Shown piece after piece: positions 11,401-23,639 of a DNA stretch of 64,000 bases. This stretch comes from Nyssa sinensis (taxonomy: Eukaryota; Streptophyta; Magnoliopsida; Cornales; Nyssaceae). Numbering within the stretch: the first letter of the stretch is position 1; every line of letters begins with the position of its first letter. The position numbers and the translations under genes were made by a program. The notes below the pieces were generated by a model that saw nothing but the letters and a program-made list of their open reading frames with translations, was not told the origin of the DNA and made no database searches. Where the stretch lies: positions 18,017,915 to 18,081,914 of the forward strand of contig CM018031.1 in NCBI GenBank assembly GCA_008638375.1, read 5' to 3'.

Positions 11401-14400
11401 AGTACGACGTTTTAGGACATTGAGATGCAACTGAATGATGTGTGCACTCAATCTTAATCTATATGTCCAAGGGCAAAATGATGTGTATACATAACATTGT
11501 GTTTGTCATGGGCCTTCCATTTTTTTCTTTCTCAAACATTCATGCTAGAAAGTGTTTTAGGAAGTTATAGTGAAGGTATGCTTGTAGATGTGTGAGACAC
11601 GTTCCATTCTTTTTCCTTGTATTTGACGTGGGTATGTCACATGCTTTGAGGTATCCATGTAACATAGAAAAAGAACTTGGTCCTTGCAAATTGATTCCTT
11701 CCTTTTATTTTTGAAAATTCCTGAATCCTAAATCCTGATTTATTCACCAACATTTCCTTATTTTCTAAAATTATTATAGATTTGGATAATTTTCAAGTTT
11801 ATTAAGTAGATAGCTAATTGGTTGAGGTGCACCTCGAGTATTGATTGGAAAATATTTAAATATCAATATTTTTTTCCATTGATGTTGACTGTTAAATACT
11901 CCAAATGCGAAATTATTGGAGACGATTTTTATTAGTTCTTGACTTGTATATTATAATAGAGGTGATCTTTAGAGTTGTATCAACTTTTTTTCTGGTATAA
12001 CCCGTGATTTATTCTACGGGACTCTAGATAGTAGTCATTTGATAGAGTTGCAAAACAGTAGTATCAAAGAAGTGTTTGTCGATAATCTTATGGAATTTAT
12101 TTGGGTGCTATTTTGAAGTGGTCAATGCTGAGGTGTAGATTTAGATGAGAGACATTACCATTGGTCATTATTGACTAGTGAAAGCAATTCTGAGGGCTCT
12201 CTAAAGAGATATTTTGGTTAAGTTTTCAAAAAGGGAGTATATTATTAGATGTTTGCTTGTTTGGATTAAATGATTATGCGGTAACTTGTTTTAGAAAAGT
12301 TGAGGGCTGATAAGAGCAGAAGAGATGAGTGTAGAGAGGAGGTTGTGAAAATTTCCTATTGTAAGAGAGAGCGTTATCGTTAAATGAAGGGGATAGAAAC
12401 ATCAATTTTTTTATTGATTTGCAACCCCTTATAAGAGAGTTAACCATGTGGGGAAGGTAGTTATATGGGGAAGAGTTAAATGAAGAAAGGGTGGTAAGAA
12501 AAGGGATAGTGCAATCTAATGAAAGTTGTACTTCAGTGCTTGTGATGGAGGCCAAAGCTGGATGGTTTGGAGTTTGGTAGTATTGTTGTAGAAGACAAGG
12601 AGGGCTTGGAGAGGCACTTTATTGAAGAAGAGGTAATGGAGGCTTTGAAGAACCATGCCTGATGGTATGATGATGGCTTTTTTCCCAACATTGTCGGGAC
12701 AATGAGTTTTCTTTTGGGTGTGTGTGTGTGATCGAATATTTTTGGGAATTCTTTTGGACGAGGGTTTTTGAGAAGAGCCTTGATGCCTTTGGAACAATTA
12801 GCTTAGTGAGGGCCATGTACAAGCGTATAGCTAACTAATAAGGTGGTGGGGGTACATGGGTTTGCCCCCCTTGGGCGCTGTGTATAATACTATACTTTTT
12901 AACAACAAAAAAAAGGTGGTGGGGAAAGTTATCTTGGAACCCTGGAACCCTTGTAGAAGTTCGGCAAATTCTGAATGCAGCTCCTATGCAAATGGTTGTT
13001 TGGATTCAAGAATTAGAAGTGGGAAACTGGCATACAGTGCAAGTAGGACATAGAATTGGCATATTATGACCATTTTAAGTGGGAGTTCTTGTTTTATTTA
13101 ATTGAGAGAATGGGTTGGTATGAGGGTGGATTAGGTCTTGTATCTCTGTAATGCGTTTCCTAGTCCTTATAAACTGGTCACCCGAAGGGTTTTTTTGCTA
13201 GCTCTTGAGGTTTGAGGCAGAGGGTTCCTTATGCCCATTCCTTTAATTACGGTGATGGAAGCGTTCGATAGTCATTTGGTTGGGTGGGGACGGTGGAACT
13301 TGGGAAGTGAAAAGATTTGAGGTAGGTTTGTGTTGAAGGGTGCATATGGAGGTGTCTTATTATTCGAGGATGATATGATTGTTTATTGTGAGGCAAAGGC
13401 AGATCAATTCATTTATGCTTCCAAGCAATTTCAGGGTTGAAGGTGAACTTGTTTAATTCATTACGGTAGGCGGGGTGGAAACTATATAGGACTTGGCAGG
13501 CATTCTGGTTTATATGTTGGGTGATATTCCATCTACTTAAGACTCCCCTTAGGAACATCAAGTAGGGAGGCATGTACTTGGGATTCAGTGGTGGGAACGT
13601 TTTGAAAGGAGGTTGGCAGGTGAAAGAGGAATGATCTTTCTAGCCAGAAGGTTGATTCTTATCAAAAGAACTTTGTCCGGCCTTGCGACTTATTTTATAT
13701 CTCTTTTCCAATTTTAGTGGCAATGGTGAGTCTTAGAAGCTACTGAGAGACTTTATGTTAGGGCGGTATGGGGAGGAGTTTATGTATAATTTAGTGGACT
13801 AGAAGAGTTTTGAGCCAAAACAAATTGAGGGTTTAGGGGTGAAGAATCTAAAAGTGTTCAATAAGGTGTTGTTCGGGAATTTGATGTGGGGATATGTAGT
13901 GGAAGTAGGTAGTTTATTGAGGGTGGTGGAAGAGAAGTATGCGAATGATTAGGGGGATTGGTGTTCTAAAGAGGTAAGAGTATCTCATGGGGTGAGGTTA
14001 TGGAAAAATGTTAGGAAGGGAAGCGAGGGTTTTTTTTATTAGCTTCCAAGTTGGAAGCAGTTATAATTTGAAATTTTGACTGGATAGGTGGTGTGGGGAG
14101 AATTTTCCAGTTTAGGATTTGTGGAGCATTGCAGTTGACAAGGAAGTAGCAGTGGAAGACTATTTGGTGAGATCGATAGTGGAGTGGTATGAGATGATCA
14201 TTTTATTAGAGCAGTATAGGATTGGCAGGTGGAGATGTTGTCTTTCTTCAACGTTTTGTTTGGGCAAAAGATTGCTAGTGGGGCGCAGGATGAGATGAGG
14301 TGGACGAGCAATGAGAGAGGATCTTTTTATGTAAGATTCTTATACATTAAGTTACAGGGGGGATTAGGCATCGTTTTTTCTTTTTTTTTTTTTTGTTGTT

Positions 14401-17400
14401 GTTGCAAGCAGTATGGTCCTTGAAGGTTTTCTCTAAGGTAGCTTTCTTTGCTTGGATAGCAATCTCAAGAAGATTCTGATGATTGAATCGCTACATGTGC
14501 AAATGTGAGGAGGAAATAGTCAATCATCTTTTGGTGCTTTGCAAGATGGATAGGGAGTTGTGGAGGCTTTTGTTTTCTTTTTTGGGGTTCGGTCAAGCAG
14601 CAGATGCTAGGCAGTTGTGGGGGAAGAAAGGGGGTCTAGGCGGGGAGGTGGCTTGAAAAGTGACATCTCTATACCTTTGGTGGTGTATAGAAAGGACTAG
14701 AACATTTGTTGAAGGGTGGAATCCCCTTTGTGGATGCCGAAGCTAAAATTGTTTAGCTCTCTCGCCCCTTCTCTCCCTCATTAAATGGAGCATTCTTGCG
14801 TCTACAAATTCATTTGTAGAGTTCTTAGGTGATCTTTGTATAATTAATTCTCTTTTGTATACTTTATGTGTACATGGATGCACCATCCTTTCGGTGTCAC
14901 ACCCCCCCTCCCAGAAAAAAAGAAAAAGCGGAAAAAAATATAATCATTCTTTTTTTTTTTCATTCCGTTTATGTTAGTGGTTCCCCGTAAGGTATTGCAT
15001 TAGTGGTGAATTGAAGTGAGCATATTTTGGGAGACATAATGTGGTTACGCCTGGTTGTTTATAACATACTTCTCATCAACAAGATTTAGAGTATTGACTA
15101 GAGATGCTTTACAATCAATTGATTTTATTTTATGTGGCTTTTGTAAAATTAGGACTAGAAACAAACCAATAGTTGAGTTCAGTGGTCAAGGAATACACTA
15201 AGGTGATATATTTCGTTATCTTTGATTTATATGGGGATAGAGAAAAAACAATTTTTTCATATATCTTGGTTGGACGTATGTAGTAAATAAGTGCTTATGA
15301 TGTATTCATAAATTGTAAGGACTTTATTTATTTCTTTAATAAGTGTGAGTTTTAAGGACATCATAGGATTTTAGGATTGTCATGCTTTACAAAGTACGAA
15401 TTGTAATTTTCTACAAAAGAGTCATGGTTGGAATCAGGACGTTGGGAAATATTATAGGCAAGCCTGATAGGACAGAAAATAATTATCAGAAAATGGAAAC
15501 ACCAGAAAATAGTTATCAGAAAACAGAGAATACTTCTGTTCTAGAATATTAAATATAGTGATCCGAAAAATTTCTTCTTACTTCTTTCTTAATTTTTCTT
15601 TTAACAAAAAAGAGAGGAAATGATCAACTCAGATCAATATATCAGCTTAAATAAGTATGCTTTTACATGTTCCATCTATCTCATCTACATAAACCTACCA
15701 CATATAGAGTATGTAGCGTATTGTGTTACCGTCCTAGTTCCGAATACCATAATGATCCACATTTCAGGTAACATTGAGATAGTATATAAAAGAATGATTT
15801 TTTATGACAAGATAACAACTAGATCCAACTTAGGACTGATAAGAGAGAGTGGGCTCCAGTGCTTTTGTCATGTGTAATAAAAAATTAATTTCTGACCATT
15901 GTTAGTAGTGATGTGGGTCAAATTGAATCCTCTTTAAAAAAAAAAGGAAGGCCTTGGTTGATTATGTGAAAAATTTGATTAAGGAGTGATGTAATAGTTG
16001 TGGCCTTTGGATAAAGCATTATGGCCAAAAAAAAAAATGATTCATTTCGTTGACATTCAAATGCTAAGGTTTGATGATGAGTAGGAAAATTCTGACTTCC
16101 GTTGTTTTTTTTTTAAATTAATGTCATAGTGTACTTGTAAAAAAAATATGTTATAATGTATAGATGTATGATTCTGAAACGTTATTTCTTTGATGCAATT
16201 ATTCTTAGTATTATTGGATGTTTCACGTGATTGGACTTGACCAGGTGCTTAATTCAAGATGCATTTACTAAAATCCTACATGTTTTAGATGATTTTCTTG
16301 CTTATGGGATTTTCCTAGTAATGGTATCACACTTGTAACTTTTATTAATTAAATAGTACCACATTGTTGCACTCGGATAATTGCATCTGTTACAGTACAC
16401 TACACGTGTGATATCACTAGAGGAATATAACCTGTAATTGTTCTTACTTGATTAGATTGGGATTGGTACTTAACGAGGGATGCTGTACTTGAATGACATC
16501 ATTTGTCACAGGCCTTATGATTGGTAGTGTGCAAAGGTTTTGAGATTTAGCTGGTAGTATTTTATTTCCTTTTCTTGCGGCACAGCTTGGGTTTTTTAGT
16601 TTTAGTTTTATTTTTTTCTTAGCATTTGTATTTATTTACTTATTCTTTTTTAGGCGGTGGGTTTGGTGGTTCATAGTTACAACAACTCACTTCCCCTCCC
16701 CCCCCCCCCCCCTTTGCTAGCGAATTGTGAATTGGGATCGCATAATCCAAAATATGGATCATTAGCAAATTGGAACGCAAGATTTAGCGTTCCAATCTAA
16801 AATATCAAAAGCCCCCCAAAAAATCATACAACATAGAAGCAAACACATCATTGAAAATTTATTTTATAATGGCTTGGATTCATTGAAATTTTTATGAGTG
16901 TGTTTATATACATATGAATATTATTACAAATACAATTACAAAGTGACACTCTAAATAAGGGTATTTTGTTTCGACAAAGCAATTTGAAGAAATCTACCTT
17001 TGACTTACTACGTTCTATAACAAGTGACGATTATGTTCCCAAACCCGTTCCACGTACCATGACAATCCACATTCTAGGTAACATTGGGTTTGTATGGGAG
17101 TACTCCCAAAGTCAGGAGACTCTGTCATGAGTTGATTTCTCACAAAAATAACCCCCTCAGTTTTATCAGTTGTGACATATGAGTGCACATTGGGCGGGCC
17201 AACCTGATGTTTGTGGTTTGATTTGGTTCGGTATTCTAGTCAATCTGTTTGGTCTGGGTTGCAAAGTTTGAAGAGCTGACCTTTTGTCAGTTTGTCTTGG
17301 TCAGGTAATCCATGTATCCAAACCAACTAGAGAACTGACACCAGCCACAGGTATATATAAATACATTGTTGATTATTAATAAAAAAAAAGAACTTCGCAA

Positions 17401-20400
17401 AATCTCCCTAGGTCTTGCTCTTAAGTCAATGTCCATGTTTTGGTTTGGTCCAATTCTCCTTGTTTAGAATCTGAATAACTGACCTTGGGTTGTTTCGGTT
17501 TTGGGCTGGGCAATTTGTTCACCTGACCCAGGGTTTGCTCAAAATTACCTAGGAATTGACCCCACCCATGTGCTAAGAACCTATTAACTTAATCAAAATA
17601 CTTTACACAGCTCCCCAGCTGTGTTCCTTGCACTACTGCTGCACATTAAGGGTTCTCCAGAAAGGCATGTCGTGGATCTGTATATTCCGTCTCTGTTTCA
17701 CATGCCACCAGTGATCCACGAAATAGAATCCAAAAACAAAATGATAGGTTGCTCACCAATGTTTAGGATAGATCACTTAAGAGCGCCCCCCCCCCCCCCC
17801 CCCCCCTACCAAAAAAAAAAAGAGAATGCTTTTGAAGAAGCCTGTAGAGTTTGCAAAGGGGTTATTACCAAAATTGCATTTTACATCTGTGGTAGCCCTA
17901 TGAAATGTGATCCCAATGCAATACTTGGTGCATCTCTGCTCTTCTAGGTTCGTTGCAAGGAAAATGAAATCAAGATCTGCTTTATTTGCATGAACTCAGA
18001 TGCTTAGTAGAGTGGAAAAAGTAAATAAATAAATGAACTTATCCAATGGGTACTAGGGAAAAACATTCTCTTCAATGTTAGATACCCCAAGTACTTGAAT
18101 GAACTCATTAACCCATTGGTCTTGCACTGTAGGCATGCAAAACTGTGGGCCATGGTATCCCTTATATGATCACTGCTTATTAGCCCATATAGAAGATGTT
18201 ATCAGTGTTAAAAAAATAAAAAAAACTCTTTAAAAATGTTTAAAAAGTAAGTTGAACTTGTAAATAGAGAACCAAACTGAACTAATATGAGTTTCTTGGT
18301 TTGGTTTGATTTGGTACACTAGCCTTCAGGTTTGGTTTTTGGGTTGTAATTTAGAAAACAACAATGTGGTTTAATTCTAGCTTTAGCACTACTTATAAAA
18401 AAAAGTATAGGTTTAGCACTAACCATAACCACATCAACCCTAAACGTCATCTAGTGGTCATATGGTAGGTTGCATGTCCATTAAGAATTCACTAACCTTT
18501 TTAAGTTCTTTAGCCATCAAAGGCTTTCCATATAGTCAATGATTTGGAGAAGATTATGGCCTCATTGGTGCTTTTGTTCAGCAATATGTCACACACCCTC
18601 GTGTTAAGATCCTACAAAACCCTTGATCAAGAATTTTGATTCTTTTTGTGCTAGGTCAATATTTCTTTTTCTTCTTTACTTCTTTTGTAGTCTTATAAAG
18701 TGATCCACAACAATTCGATGATTTGTTTGATAGTGGAGCTAATATGCTTTGCTGGATCGTAATAAGAAATGATGCGATGAATTGGTTATCTAGTTTGTGC
18801 AATGAGGAGACTACCTAGCTGATCAAGTGACCATATGAAAAAATAGAAGAACTAAAAATAATATCTCGACATCCATGTTTTTCTTGAGATAGTTCTAATC
18901 TTTTGATTGGAAATCCATTATTTTGATCTCTTTAAATTTAGAGTTAGAATCTTGCCAATATTGAGATAGGATAGAGAAGATAATCTTGCCAACATCGATC
19001 ACTTCAATCACATCGAATCTGCCCTTAATTTCATATGATGCCTTTATGCTCTTTCGAACTTCATTTCATCATCCAGACTTGTTCTGATATCCCTTACCAC
19101 TAATATATAAATTGTTTTTCCTGTTTTCATTCTAATTAGATGGACTTTTAGGTTAGAAAAGGTGGAAGTCGATTCCCTTCTGAAGAATTGGTTATTGCTG
19201 GAGGAAATTTTGTGGGAAATCTTTTACTCCCTGGAAAATTGTCTGTTTTTTTGTTTTATTCTATCTTGAGGTTGTATCTTCTTTTCCCTTCAACATGGAG
19301 ATTCATTGCTTTTTATTTCTTGTTTTCTCCACAATCTACACTGTTGGATTCGCTCCAAAAATAAAGCCCATCCTATTCTAAGATACCTTAAGTACCACTA
19401 ACAAACTTTTTGAAGTAAATAGAAACATCATGCAGCTCGATTATATTTAATATAATTAATCATCACTTGTGAAAACAAAATGCTCAGCGTTAGTACCTTA
19501 ACCTATTTTAACAAGTGATCATCTTAAGGCCATCACTACCATACCACGTTTTAGAGTTTGGGGTGTTTCACATTCTCATTCCATCACTACCATGCAGTTC
19601 TGAGACTACAGGACACATAATTTATATTGAGGAACTTAACCTATGAGAGGTAGTGTTTGCTTGGATACTGTAGATTGTTCTTATCCTAGTTCATTTAGAG
19701 CCCCATGTTAATTGTGAAACAACATTATCCTTATTTTTTTTAAAGAAAAGAACTTGGAAAAAAATGTTACTGTTGGGTTTGGTGGTTTAAACAATGTGAC
19801 GGGACACCCAAATAAATTTCCATCACTAGTTACAATTTTATTGCTTTGGCTTTGTTCTTGTTATTGATAACCTAAGAAGCACAAATACAGACAGATACAT
19901 ACAACATGACACGGCACAACACAGACATGTTATTTCTCAAAAAAATAAGATACGAACATGTTGAATATATATAAATTTTTTTATATTTTTTATGATCATA
20001 TATTAAAAATCTAACATTATTTTAATTAAAATTGACATCAAAATACACAAATCATAAAAATATTATCAAGATATTAAAATAAAAAACTATTAAATAAAAA
20101 TAAAAATTTTCTTTGGAACATGTTATTTCTAACATTAATCCCACAATAGGTCTAAAGTCCTTTAAATCTCACGTCCTTTCTTTGGGATTAATGCTATAAA
20201 GGAAACATTTAAATTCTTCTCGAATTTGCTAGTCTCGTACCTGCCCAAAAAGTGCCATCACATCACTCCTTAGCAGCTCCCAACAATGTCGATAAAATGC
20301 CATTGTGTAGCCATCTAGGACTTGGAGCTTTGTCCCATCACAGGACTCTAAAGCCCACCACACCCCTTCCTCCTCAAAGGTTTCTCCAAATCGGGAGCCT

Positions 20401-23364
20401 TTTCCTTGCTAATAGAATTAAACATCATTTGCTCCAAATCAGGTCTCCATTCATGAGTTTTGCTATACAACTTCCCATAGAACTCCATTTTACCTTCCCT
20501 AGTGCATTCCTCACGAACCATCACCCTATCTTTCATTCAGATGGTGTCTATGAAGTACAAACACTTTATTTGGCTCACGTATCTGTGTCATACACTTGTC
20601 AGGACACATGCACATTATGGACACGATTCTGAATGAAGGACACGTTTTGGACTCTTTTTGTTTTTTGTTTTTTCCCTTTTTTTCTCTGTTTTCTTTTCTA
20701 GTTTTTTTTTTTTTTGGTTATATATATACATATTAATGTTCGATGTAGTAATTAATGAATTTGTTTTGGAATTTAGATATTGGATGTTGATGATTAATGA
20801 AGTTTTTGAATTTTTATGTTATTTTAATATGTTATTAATATTGTTTTGATTTGCATGTTTTTTATGCCAATTTTGATTAAGATAACGTTATGTTTTTATT
20901 ACATGGTCATTTACAAAATATAAACTTAATGTGTCCCTGATGTATTTATGTCCTACTTTATTGAAAAATGTCGTATATGCATGTCCGTGTTGTGTTGTAT
21001 CGTGTCGTGTCGTGTCGTGTCGTGTCTGTGCTTCTTAGGATGGTGCTGATGATGCTTTTCCTACCAAGTTCTAGCTTGGTTTTCCTCCACCTCCCCACAT
21101 GGGGGGTTGAGAGTTCAAGTTTCCTTAAGGGGCAAAGTGAGTGCGTGTGAGAGATTGACCTATAAAAAAAGTTATTTTTTCTTCTGCGAGAGCTAGCAAC
21201 TTGGTTGAAAATTTTGTTGTTTTTATCCCCTTCCTGTAGCCATAGAGCTATTTACTTTGATGCTAGGAGATCTCTACTGCCTTCAAAACTTCACCAAGCT
21301 CCCCTTTCAATCCTTATCTTCTATCTTTTTCCTCTGTTAGGCCAGTGTGCTGTTCTTTGGTGTCCCACTGTCCAACATTGTGGCGTGGTTTCTAGTATAG
21401 AATTAATATTAACAGAAAATGCAGTAGGGGTTTCTTGTCCTCCCTTTTATTTTTTGGTTACATTAATTTCTTTTCATGGTAGGTAAATTTAATGTGTTAA
21501 CTAAAGACTTGGAATGCATGGTGATTTCATGTGAAGGATTTAGTTATCATAATGAATATGTGCATCTTCATTGTTCGTTAAAATTTGTTTTGAACAAATT
21601 CTCTGTTGAAATCAGATTCCTGCACTTGCCCATATTGTATCGTGCTGGCTTTCGCTCTGTAAAGCATAGCCTGGTGATATCACTTACCATCTGATCTCTC
21701 TCCTCCTGCGGTTAGAGTGCTTAACCATGTTCCTGTGTGTTATGTGTTACTTTTTTTATCAGGGAAAGTTGGTCGTGTTTTTTAGTGGGGAAAAGGCATT
21801 TGTGTTTGTTGGTTAAAAGTTAGATGGTAACATGTGCTCCTTTGAATGTGGTGGGTGAAATAATAATTTGTGGTCACTGGCCCATTCCCCAAAGTGGATG
21901 TAGAGACGTAGGAGTTTTGAAGGACTAGATGGTGAACTATTTCTGTTGTAAGAAGTGCTTTAATTAATTAACCCCTTGATTCATGTCCATGATTATTGAA
22001 TCTTTTCATTGTTTTCTGACATGCTAATTTAATATACATCCTAGTAGTATTAGTTTGGAGAAGTTGTAATATATTACACGTATAGTATGTAAAAGAAGTC
22101 ATTATTAAATCCTTGATTGAGGTTTAAAAAAAAAATACACACATTGCAGCCCGTTAATGTAGGGTTGTTCTTCAAACAATTTATTTGGCAGAGGCTTGTT
22201 CTTCAAACAATTTGTTAGGCAAGTGCTCAGTTTTTACTTTCTGACAAGATTTTCTCTACCTTGTGCTAAATGAATACTGTTGAGTTAGAAAGCTTTTTTA
22301 TGTTCTTTTTTATTTTAAGAATATTTTCAACCTAAATTTGTTGTTTATGGGGGTGTTGAGAAATTAACTTGAAGGAAACAAAATTGTCACATAAGATTAG
22401 TGTTTGTTTATCTTAGTTTCTATGTTGGTTGATTTTATTTGGCTTTGTGTTCTGCATAAGGTTTTGAACCTCTCATTATCCTCTCCTGCCATTGTATATG
22501 ATGTTATTGTAGCATTTCAATTAGTATGGGCTGATATCGGCAGTACTTTTATTCTATTTCTTTCATGTTTGGACCTGATGCATTTATTTTGAATTGGTAT
22601 GCAGCACATCTGGGTGCCCATTTGGTGAGGGATGCCATTTCTTGCATTATGTACCTGGTGGTGTCAAAGCTGTGAATCAGATGCTTGGCAGCAACCCTGC
22701 TCTTCCACCATCTGCCAGAAATCCGGTGGCGCCACCATCCTTTCCGGATGGTTCATCTCCACCGTCTGTCAAAACTCGTTTGTGTAACAAATACAATACA
22801 GCCGAAGGCTGCAAATTTGGTGACAAATGCCATTTTGCCCACGGTGAGTGGGAGCTTGGCAAGCCAACAGTTCCATCTCATGAAGATCCTCGTGCCATGG
22901 GACAAATGGGAGGCAGGTTGGGTCGCCGGATGGAGCCACCATCACCAGGCCTTGCAGCTGCTGCAAGCTTTGGGGCCTCTGCCACAGCAAAGATCAGTGT
23001 TGACGCTTCACTTGCTGGAGCAATCATTGGAAAAGGTGGTGTGAACTCGAAGCAAATCTGTCGCCTGACTGGAGCCAAGCTTTCCATAAGAGAGCATGAG
23101 TCAGATCCTAACCAGAGGAATATTGAGCTAGAGGGTACATTTGATCAGATCAAGCAAGCCAGTGCAATGGTTCGTGAGCTTATTATGAACGTTGGTTCAG
23201 GCACTGGACCTCCTCCTATGAAGAACCCTGCAATGCCAGGCTCTGCTCCTGCAAACAACTTCAAGACAAAACTTTGTGAGAATTTTGCCAAAGGATCATG
23301 TACCTTTGGGGAACGGTGCCACTTTGCACATGGTGCAGATGAGATGCGCAAAGCAGGAATGTGA
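8473..23364 (+). CDS. KHZ1-like: CCCH zinc-finger / KH-domain RNA-binding protein (KHZ1/KHZ2 type)
   Basis: Three exons join in phase: 8473-8554, 9827-9887 and 22605-23364, giving 903 nt and 300 residues. All junctions are GT-AG. Order in the protein: a basic RKRGRP segment at 7-12 (AT-hook-like or nuclear signal), CCCH finger 1 (C43, C52, C58, H62; spacing 8-5-3), finger 2 (C108, C117, C123, H127), a KH domain about 175-244 with its GKGG loop at 190-193, and finger 3 (C272, C280, C286, H290; spacing 7-5-3). This order matches the Arabidopsis KHZ1/KHZ2 proteins (At3g12130, At5g06770), which are known to bind RNA and to promote flowering and senescence; the role here is inferred from family. 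The ATG is chosen because MDFG...KRGRP is the family start. The second intron (9888-22604, 12,717 bp) cuts finger 1 between C43 and C52 and is full of transposons, yet all key residues are intact, so the gene looks functional. Confidence 0.93.
9412..9623. mobile_element. Tourist-like (PIF/Harbinger) MITE in intron 1
   Basis: A 212-bp segment begins 'ggctccatttgtttc' and ends 'gaaacaaatgagcc', near-perfect terminal inverted repeats. It is flanked by TTA at 9409-9411 and TTA at 9624-9626, the 3-bp target duplication characteristic of PIF/Harbinger elements. It lies wholly within the first intron of the CCCH/KH gene (8555-9826) and away from the splice sites. No coding capacity. Confidence 0.75.
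9888..12270. other. first part of giant intron 2, no element recognised
   Basis: Unique-looking AT-rich intron sequence between exon 2 and the LINE. No coding block, RNA gene or clear terminal repeats were found. Confidence 0.5.
12280..14930 (+). mobile_element. 5'-truncated LINE in intron 2 of the KHZ gene
   Basis: Broken plus-strand frames follow the order of a plant L1-type ORF2: a pre-RT segment (EEEVMEAL, 12620 onward), an RT block around the words SLVRAMYK and, after removal of a small insertion, KVVGKVI (12790-12950), then WSPEGFFASS and GLRQ near 13160-13220, the post-RT region (about 13540-13980), and a zf-RVT finger near 14495-14560 ([16 protein letters not shown]). The 3' end 14830-14930 has the usual 'tatacttt...gtgtacatgg' tail and an A-rich terminus. 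Stops and shifts throughout show it is dead. It lies in the same orientation as the host gene. Confidence 0.8.
12852..12914 (+). mobile_element. 63-bp stub of a second LINE, with 10-bp target duplication
   Basis: The sequence ggtggtgggg occurs at 12842-12851 and again at 12915-12924. Between the copies are 63 bp that begin 'gtacatgggtttgcccc', pass 'tataatactatacttttt' and end in a run of eight A. That is the 3' tail typical of plant LINEs. Excising it together with one copy of the duplication rejoins the reading frame of the host LINE RT (N-K-V-V-G-K-V-I). It is therefore a severely 5'-truncated insertion into an older LINE. Confidence 0.8.
14931..19870. other. intron 2 interior, no gene; poly-C tracts
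   Basis: Long non-coding stretch of the giant intron. It contains C homopolymers of 18 at 16695-16712 and 21 at 17786-17806, a short imperfect repeat 'ttatcagaaaa' near 15485-15520, and a shared phrase 'atccacatt..aggtaacattg' near 15756 and 17066 that suggests two relics of one repeat family. I see no coding block that I can name. Confidence 0.45.
20250..20640 (-). mobile_element. LINE ORF2 fragment (pre-RT region) inside the TIR element
   Basis: The minus strand reads FYGKLY, then EWRPDLEQM, then [13 protein letters not shown], the conserved block just before the reverse transcriptase of plant LINEs, followed in another frame by words resembling the downstream PDG..MAF region. Frameshifts and stops are present. 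It is an internal scrap with no ends of its own visible, so it may have been captured by, or inserted into, the surrounding element. Confidence 0.6.
20996..21027. repeat. GTGTC pentanucleotide array
   Basis: About five tandem copies of cgtgt next to the right inverted repeat of the surrounding element. Pentamer arrays at subterminal positions may be multiplied transposase-binding words; this is inference. Confidence 0.7.
21040..22604. other. last part of intron 2, no element recognised
   Basis: AT-rich intron sequence ending in a T-rich tract and the acceptor 'tatgcag' at 22604. No coding block or repeat ends identified. Confidence 0.5.
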
Positions 23365-23620
23365 ACACACGTTTTGTGCCTCTTTCTTTGTTGTTCTTTT
23401 TCGTTGTTAGGACATACCTTTGTGGTTTTTTAGTTGGTTGGTTGTTTTGGGACCAAAGGATAGACACGATTGCAGTATCAACTAGGTTTTGACATTTTGG
23501 GACTTGAATGTTCTTTGGTTTAATTGGTTCACTTAATTTCAGTTTGGTGAAATTTTTAGTGGGAGTTCTCTTTTGGACTTTTGAGTTCTCTCTCTGAAGG
23601 CTGCATCTTGGGGGTTACCT
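23365..23620 (+). other. likely 3' UTR of the KHZ-type gene
   Basis: T-rich sequence directly after the TGA at 23362-23364. I do not see a canonical AATAAA signal; plant signals are loose, so the cleavage site cannot be placed. Confidence 0.4.
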
Positions 23621-23639
23621 AAGAATGACAATTTATCTT

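Larger units (their letters stand above)
19871..21039. mobile_element. 1.17-kb element with 12-bp perfect terminal inverted repeats
   Basis: Left end 'cctaagaagcac' at 19871 and right end 'gtgcttcttagg' ending at 21039 are exact complements. Inside, both subterminal regions carry related words: 'gacacggcacaacacagacatg' on the left and 'catgtccgtgttgtgttg' plus a GTGTC array on the right, also inverted. No convincing target duplication is visible. It carries a minus-strand LINE fragment at 20250-20640. Class II non-autonomous element; superfamily not fixed. Confidence 0.6.

Noticed and set aside
12274..12822. Overlapping minus-strand frames
   Set aside because: They oppose the plus-strand LINE blocks and have no recognisable content.
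14229..14423. Plus-strand open frame as an exon of the KHZ gene
   Set aside because: It lies within LINE sequence and the KHZ exons already join in phase without it.
17621..17947. 108-codon open frame in intron 2
   Set aside because: Its proline run comes from a C21 homopolymer and no family resemblance is seen.
22677..23467. Several open frames on both strands over exon 3 of the KHZ-type gene
   Set aside because: They are shadows of a GC-richer coding exon; the plus frame with CCCH and KH motifs explains the region.
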